DNA of 10,493 nt from an uncultured Ruminococcus sp. (GTDB taxonomy: Bacteria; Bacillota; Clostridia; Lachnospirales; Lachnospiraceae): the NCBI GenBank assembly GCA_900553885.1, contig USFD01000101.1, positions 1 through 10,493 on the forward strand. The letters are read 5' to 3'. The notes under the pieces are model-generated. The model made no database searches and was not told the DNA's origin. It saw nothing but the letters and a program-made list of their open reading frames with translations. A program made the position numbers and the translations under genes. Below are positions 6,141 through 10,493 of the stretch, piece after piece; positions within the stretch are counted from its first letter, which is position 1, and the number at the start of each line of letters is the position of its first letter.

Positions 6141-9100
6141 TTATCTCCGTCTGCTTCTGCGTACAGCCGTTACGCCTGCCGTACCTGCCGCTGCCAGAAG
6201 AACAGCTACATAAAGTCCTGCCGGACTGTTATCCCCTGTTTTCGGCGCTTTGCTTCCGGAACCGGACAAACTTCCACCGTCTGCATCTCCTTTATCTGTA
6301 CCGGCAGGATCTTTGCCGTCATCCGGATTCTGTCCGCCGTCCGGATTCTGTCCGTCATCCGGGTTCTGCCCGCCGTCCGGGTTCTGTCCGTCATCCGGTT
6401 TCTTCCCGTCATCCGGGTTCTTCCCGTCATCCGGGTTCTTCCCGTCGTCCGGATTCTGCCCGTCATTTTCTGTCAGCCTGTATGCTGCAACTGTTCCCGA
6501 TACTTCACAGGCAGCCAGCAGATAGGCATTACCGTCTGCGCTGTCCCCGGCCGGAATAAAGCACAGTCCCTCTGGAGAGTCATCTCCTGCAATATCCTCA
6601 CTGAAATCTCTGGAGTTAATATAGTTTACAAAAGTACTGTTCTCCGGATCAGTGATGTCATAAACCATCACCCCGCCGACTCTTTCAAGTCCTACAAATG
6701 CATAAGTTTTCTCACCCACTGTACCAACTGTCACGCTCTCTGACTCCGGTCCTTTCTTTCCGGAACGGTCGTCAATTGTCTTATCGTCATTGGAACAGTT
6801 GAAATGATCCGGCACATATTCCGCCGTCTTTGCCTCAAAGTCGCTGCCGCTTCCATATACTTCTGTCAGCCCCTTTTCCTCTGCCCTGTACACGGTAAAG
6901 GAGCGTCCGCCAAAGAGATAATCCGTCCCCTCATCCAGGCCGTCGTAACCACTGCTGTCAAAGAATACGACTTTTCCGTTCAGGCCGCTGTTTTCTGCCG
7001 TAATTTTTCCAGAGGGAGAAGTCTCGCCGTTTTTGAAGTTCCGTTCATCTTCGTTGAGGTAATCTCCCCATTCTCTGGAATCCCCTTCATTTGCCGTTAC
7101 AAGATAATCTGTACCGTCCACAGAGTAAAGAGCAATCCCATCCGGCATACGGATTCCTTTCAGAGACTCATATGTTTTCGGATTATATGCCTCGTCTTTT
7201 TTGTCAATATCAACCGGCGTCGTACTGTAGTCTTCATAGCCCGCAGAATAAACTCCTGTGACCTGAAGGCTGTCCAGATCAATTACTGCAATGGCATTTG
7301 CCTCCTGCAGCGTTACATATGCTGTATGATTTCCTGCTGCAATGTATTCCGGCTCCAGGTCTGCCGACGGAGCTGTATCCTTTTTCAGCACAATTCCCGC
7401 GTCCACGAGAGCCTGTCTTGCTTCTGCGCTGTCATATGCCTCAAATCCCACATTTGCTGCGGTTCCCTCTGCAAGAGTGATCACCGTTACTGTTCCTGCA
7501 GGATCTGTCGCGCCTTTCCCGTAACCTTCCCTCGGTTCTCCTTCATCTGCTGTCAGTATTCTGCTGTCATCCGGGGTAAATGTTACCATGTCCGGCTGGA
7601 CACCTGTCTCATATGCCTGTTCAAATGTCAGCGTCCCGTCCGCATTACAGGTGAACACCGCCACACGGCCGTTATCTGCATATCCTTCCGCCTGAACTGC
7701 AGCTGCAAGTTTCGTGCCGTCTGCCGAGATCGCCACTGAAGTCATATCACCGTATGTAAACCCTTCGCAGTTTTCTTCAATAATTGATTTTACATCAATA
7801 TCATTGCCGTCCAGAAGATCGACATTCTCTTTATTTTCCATGTCTTTAACCGCAATGGCTATCAGCTTTCCGGTCTGTCCGTTTACTGCGTAAGCCCATC
7901 CGGTTACCGGATTATAATCCACAATCTCCATAACGCCGCCGTCTGCATTTGTCATCCCGGCATCATAGCGTGCATCCTGGATCAGATCCAGAGAAGAATT
8001 CCCGTTCCCGGCCCCTGTTGTCTTCGTACCGCCGTCTGTATTCTTCGTAACACGGAAGGAATCAATCAACTTGCTGTCCGGTGCCGCACTATCGCCGGAA
8101 AGATTATATACATTAACAGAAATCTTGTCCCCATCCACATCAAACACTGCATAACTGGGGCTGTATTCCTGGTTCCACTCCTGATTGCCATATGGAAGAT
8201 TGCCTGCAAGATATGCCTGAGATCCGGTCTCGCCGTTTGCAAGAACCGGGAAGTCTGCATTATTCTCTTTGTCCACTTCCGCAAAGGGAGTGTAATACTG
8301 CATATCTGAGCAGCAGTTGCCGGTCAGATAAATGGTTCCGTCCGGATCATGGAAAGTATCCAGCCGCTCGGCATTTCTCTGTCCGTCTTTGAGCACGTAG
8401 CTTCTGGAATATACATGATCATGTCCGCCCAGAACAAAGTCTACGTCAAACTCGTCCATCACTTTCTCAAATCCTGCATCTACATAGTTCTCAATATCGG
8501 AATCCGCCGCATGTTTTGCCACAGTCTGGGTGGACTTATGATGAGTAACAATCAGCCACTGATACTGCCCTGCATATTCAGAAGTGGCTGCATTCAGCGT
8601 AGTTCTGAAATTCTCCACCATTGCTTCTGCCTCAGAGTTGTCCTTTGAAGCGCTGGGCACATCCGGATTGTCTGCGTTTTCCTCATCATTTCCTCCCGGA
8701 TAGGCTCCGGTATTTAATGTAACAAAAAGTACATTGTTATAAAGGTAATAATAATTTCCCTTTGTCTCCATCTCCCGGCGCTCCGTAAAATCGTACTGAC
8801 CTTCCGCATTCGGAGTTACACCGTTGGATTCAGAATTGTTTGCGATCTCATCTGCCGTCGCCTGAATGTAGTTTCCATGGCTCTGGCTTGTGCCGTTATT
8901 CTGCCCCCGGAATGTTGTCTTCACCTGCTTAAGCTGCCCGTTCTCATCCATGCCGTCCACCGGCATTTCATTTGGCAGATTGAAATGATCCGCAAACATA
9001 TAGTGTCTGTCATGGTTTCCCACTGCCGGGGCATATGCGATGGATGTCATCTCCTCCGGAGCAAAAAACGCCGCGTACTCGCTGGATTTTCCCCAGCTCT

Positions 9101-9689
9101 GGTCCTCTACCTGATCTCCTGCGGATACGACAAGGCTGACACCCTCTTCGGCAAGTTTATCCATCATGGCAGCCCAGCCGGTCTGGTTTGTGCCGTCCGA
9201 GGGATTCCAGCCTCCGTTATTTGTCTCTCCGCTTTCTTTGATCTGCGGGTCACTTGTAAATCCAAAGGAAAATTCATCTGCCTTTGCAGTTGTATACGTA
9301 TATGCCTCTGACCATGTCTGGCCTCCGTCATAGGAAATCTGGTATGAATAGGACGTATCCGGTGTCAGTCCGCTCACTGTCGCCTTGCATACCATCTTTC
9401 CTGTATCCGTGTACTTCCCTGTATCCAGTTTGGTAGGCGCTGTCAGTTCGCTGACAACTGCCTCCGCGGTAATATCACCAAATTTCACCATTGCCTGCTC
9501 TGTACCGTCCGGCGCATACCAGTTCAGATTGACGGATGCTGTTGTCGCACCCGGCTGGACTGTCAGATACTCAACAGAAACATCCCCCGCAGTCTGAGTA
9601 TCAGGCTGCGCTGATACGCTCATTCCCTGTGTGCAGAGCATCGTCGCTGCCAGTGCGGCCGCAGCAGCTCTGTACCACATTTTTTTCAT
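6141..9689 (-). CDS. Wall-anchored metallophosphoesterase / choice-of-anchor I protein
   Basis: Large surface protein, 1182 residues. A signal peptide (1 to about 27, cleavage after SVSA) leads into a fibronectin-like domain typical of purple acid phosphatase N-termini (about 37-135). A calcineurin-like phosphoesterase follows (about 140-545), with metal-binding motifs SDPQ (146-149), GDQVE (191-195), GNHD (224-227), VTHH (381-384) and GGHDH (421-425). The Tyr of GDxxY that makes true purple phosphatases purple is Glu195, so a non-purple dinuclear metal site is likely. Residues about 565-1072 look like a choice-of-anchor I beta-propeller (SADGTKLAAAV, TPDDSRILTADEGEPR, TANEGDSREWGDY). Eight hexapeptide repeats (1079-1126) form a spacer. 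The end is a sorting signal: APKTGD (1148-1153), a hydrophobic segment and RRSRRR. The start has AGGAGG 8 nt upstream. Probable role: releasing phosphate from extracellular esters. Substrate is unknown; the propeller could be binding or catalytic. Confidence 0.9.
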   Translation of the reverse strand: MKKMWYRAAAAALAATMLCTQGMSVSAQPDTQTAGDVSVEYLTVQPGATTASVNLNWYAPDGTEQAMVKFGDITAEAVVSELTAPTKLDTGKYTDTGKMVCKATVSGLTPDTSYSYQISYDGGQTWSEAYTYTTAKADEFSFGFTSDPQIKESGETNNGGWNPSDGTNQTGWAAMMDKLAEEGVSLVVSAGDQVEDQSWGKSSEYAAFFAPEEMTSIAYAPAVGNHDRHYMFADHFNLPNEMPVDGMDENGQLKQVKTTFRGQNNGTSQSHGNYIQATADEIANNSESNGVTPNAEGQYDFTERREMETKGNYYYLYNNVLFVTLNTGAYPGGNDEENADNPDVPSASKDNSEAEAMVENFRTTLNAATSEYAGQYQWLIVTHHKSTQTVAKHAADSDIENYVDAGFEKVMDEFDVDFVLGGHDHVYSRSYVLKDGQRNAERLDTFHDPDGTIYLTGNCCSDMQYYTPFAEVDKENNADFPVLANGETGSQAYLAGNLPYGNQEWNQEYSPSYAVFDVDGDKISVNVYNLSGDSAAPDSKLIDSFRVTKNTDGGTKTTGAGNGNSSLDLIQDARYDAGMTNADGGVMEIVDYNPVTGWAYAVNGQTGKLIAIAVKDMENKENVDLLDGNDIDVKSIIEENCEGFTYGDMTSVAISADGTKLAAAVQAEGYADNGRVAVFTCNADGTLTFEQAYETGVQPDMVTFTPDDSRILTADEGEPREGYGKGATDPAGTVTVITLAEGTAANVGFEAYDSAEARQALVDAGIVLKKDTAPSADLEPEYIAAGNHTAYVTLQEANAIAVIDLDSLQVTGVYSAGYEDYSTTPVDIDKKDEAYNPKTYESLKGIRMPDGIALYSVDGTDYLVTANEGDSREWGDYLNEDERNFKNGETSPSGKITAENSGLNGKVVFFDSSGYDGLDEGTDYLFGGRSFTVYRAEEKGLTEVYGSGSDFEAKTAEYVPDHFNCSNDDKTIDDRSGKKGPESESVTVGTVGEKTYAFVGLERVGGVMVYDITDPENSTFVNYINSRDFSEDIAGDDSPEGLCFIPAGDSADGNAYLLAACEVSGTVAAYRLTENDGQNPDDGKNPDDGKNPDDGKKPDDGQNPDGGQNPDDGQNPDGGQNPDDGKDPAGTDKGDADGGSLSGSGSKAPKTGDNSPAGLYVAVLLAAAGTAGVTAVRRSRRR
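6312..6455 (-). repeat. Eight 18-bp tandem repeats (NPDDGK/Q spacer)
   Basis: Eight in-frame 18-bp units encode hexapeptides: NPDDGK three times, then KPDDGQ, NPDGGQ, NPDDGQ, NPDGGQ and NPDDGK. They lie between the propeller and the sorting signal, where wall-anchored proteins often carry a hydrophilic spacer crossing the peptidoglycan. Some units are nearly identical at DNA level, so copy number may change by slippage without breaking the frame. Confidence 0.9.
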
Positions 9690-9760
9690 AAATAAATCCT
9701 CCTGAATAACAATTGTAAATGATTGCCGGAAGAAATTATAAAAAAGTATTGTTAAATTTA

Positions 9761-9789
9761 TATATAAACTTTGTAATAATTTATGTTAA
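9761..9789 (-). promoter_or_regulatory. Possible promoter of the phosphoesterase gene
   Basis: Read on the minus strand: TTAACA at 9789-9784, a 17-bp spacer, TATATA at 9766-9761. The -10 lies within a perfect 12-bp palindrome (TTTATATATAAA, 9757-9768). A better -10 (TATAAT, 9740-9735) exists downstream but has no matching -35. The region is so AT-rich that false matches are easy. Confidence 0.35.
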
Positions 9790-9803
9790 ATCAATGCGGT
9801 CTA

Positions 9804-9832
9804 TTGTTTTCACATATCAAAAGTTTTATATT
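9804..9832 (+). promoter_or_regulatory. Possible promoter of the lipoprotein gene
   Basis: TTGTTT (9804-9809), a 17-bp spacer and TATATT (9827-9832) would start transcription near 9839, giving a leader of about 25 nt before the ATG at 9865. The TATAAT at 9843-9848 is a better hexamer, but its start site would fall inside the ribosome binding site, so I prefer the upstream pair. Confidence 0.45.
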
Positions 9833-9864
9833 ATTATCAGAATATAATCAAAGGAGGAGTATTT

Positions 9865-10425
9865 ATGAAGAAACATTCTGCAGCTCTGCTTTTCAGTGTC
9901 TGTTTTATTCTGGCTTTTTTCACCGGCTGTTCATCAGCCGCCGCTTCTTCAGCAGACAATAATAACGGTTCAGAATCCGGCACAGAAGTCACACAGCCGG
10001 AGCAGGAAAATAAAGATTCCAAAGACGAAACCGAAGATCCGGACGAATCAGCAGATGCCCCGGACGCCTCCGATAATAACAACGGATCAGATCTGACGCC
10101 GGGAGCAGCCGACCAGCCTATGGAGCAGACAACAGAGGGTTTTGTTCTTTCTGTAGAGAATGATATCATGTATGTGGATCTGGAAAATCCCGGTTCAAGA
10201 ACATATCCCGGAGAAGGGGAAGACCGCAAAGTGGCATTTGACATATCCGGCGCAGAGCAGATTCAGACAAATGTTTCTGAATTTAATCCCGAAAGGAAAA
10301 ACATTATCCGTTCCGGCATAAATGTTTCAATTGAATATTATACGGAAAACGGGAAAAATATTGCGACAAAAGTTTCCACCAACGGCGACGAACTGGAGCC
10401 TGCTCCGTCCTTTTACGGAGAATAA
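9865..10425 (+). CDS. Acidic lipoprotein of unknown function
   Basis: I do not recognise a named family. The 186-residue protein starts with a positively charged, hydrophobic signal peptide ending in FFTGC, so Cys22 is the likely lipidation site; Phe at -3 instead of Leu is slightly unusual. Residues 23 to about 92 are a low-complexity linker rich in Asp, Glu, Ser and Asn. The C-terminal part (about 93-175: EGFVLSVENDIMYVDL, KVAFDISGA, GINVSIEYY, IATKVS) has alternating strands that suggest a small beta-barrel of OB or DUF5666-like type, by pattern only. The start is firm: AGGAGG 7 nt upstream. The protein should sit on the outer face of the membrane. It is divergent from the wall-anchored phosphoesterase, sharing a 175-bp regulatory region, which hints at but does not prove a shared signal. 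Confidence 0.85.
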   Translation: MKKHSAALLFSVCFILAFFTGCSSAAASSADNNNGSESGTEVTQPEQENKDSKDETEDPDESADAPDASDNNNGSDLTPGAADQPMEQTTEGFVLSVENDIMYVDLENPGSRTYPGEGEDRKVAFDISGAEQIQTNVSEFNPERKNIIRSGINVSIEYYTENGKNIATKVSTNGDELEPAPSFYGE

Positions 10426-10446
10426 ACTCCAGATAAAAAGTCGCCC

Positions 10447-10486
10447 CCACCCGTAAAACGGGTGGCTAGCGGAACGGCTATAAGCC
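10447..10486. repeat. Paired hairpins at the window edge, possible element end
   Basis: CCACCCG (10447-10453) and CGGGTGG (10459-10465) form a perfect 7-bp stem around TAAAA. After 10 bp, GGCT-ATA-AGCC (10476-10486) forms a second small stem. The first stem is followed by CTAGCGG rather than a T tract, so it is not a standard terminator for the lipoprotein gene 20 bp upstream. Two adjacent subterminal hairpins recall the ends of IS200/IS605-family elements or REP-like sequences. That is inference; any transposase would lie beyond the window. Confidence 0.4.
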
Positions 10487-10493
10487 TTTGATA

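Noticed and set aside
6312..6455. Short regularly spaced repeats considered as a CRISPR array
   Set aside because: The 18-bp units are contiguous, in frame with a long gene and encode a hexapeptide; there are no spacers.
6804..7739. 311-codon plus-strand reading frame
   Set aside because: It is antisense to the propeller part of the surface protein and is Cys/Arg-rich with no domain pattern.
9825..9839. Second Fur-like site before the lipoprotein gene
   Set aside because: Only the right half (ATTATCA) matches; the left half is poor, and such AT-rich partial matches are expected by chance.

Overview
The window looks like chromosomal DNA of a Gram-positive gut Clostridia member, most likely Lachnospiraceae. 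This is inferred from strong AGGAGG-type ribosome binding sites, a sortase-type C-terminus (PKTG, membrane segment, Arg tail), a Firmicutes-style lipoprotein, a feoA-feoB pair and GC-rich coding sequence with AT-rich promoters. No species can be named from sequence alone.

Left part (1-1534): a GC-rich imperfect palindrome, then an acyl-CoA thioesterase of the hotdog fold on the minus strand. Diverging from it is a TruA-like pseudouridine synthase that keeps the catalytic Asp but has lost two arginines normally conserved around the active site. The shared intergenic region holds a good promoter for the thioesterase and a 16-bp direct repeat.

Middle (1557-3991): a ferrous iron uptake operon, feoA-feoB, on the minus strand. 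The two genes overlap by ATGA. They have their own near-consensus promoter, a Fur-box-like sequence over the predicted transcription start, and a leader of about 130 nt with inverted repeats that can pair in mutually exclusive ways. FeoB carries a histidine-rich insertion after its G domain. Directly upstream, ending where the feo promoter begins, is a cytoplasmic family 2 glycoside hydrolase (3992-5776).

Right part (5801-10493): a 340-bp gap with a long hairpin that probably terminates the next gene. That gene, 6141-9689, encodes a large secreted, wall-anchored protein: a purple-acid-phosphatase-like N-terminal domain, a calcineurin-like metallophosphoesterase, a choice-of-anchor-I-type beta-propeller, eight hexapeptide repeats and a sorting signal. 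Divergent from it is a small acidic lipoprotein of unknown function. The window ends in a pair of hairpins that may be the edge of a repeated or mobile element.

The genes do not form one pathway. The themes are nutrient acquisition (iron, phosphate, sugar) and housekeeping. I see no CRISPR array, tRNA, rRNA, transposase or defence system. The points most worth a second look are the diverged TruA, the feo leader, the phosphoesterase-propeller fusion and the structured elements at both window edges.
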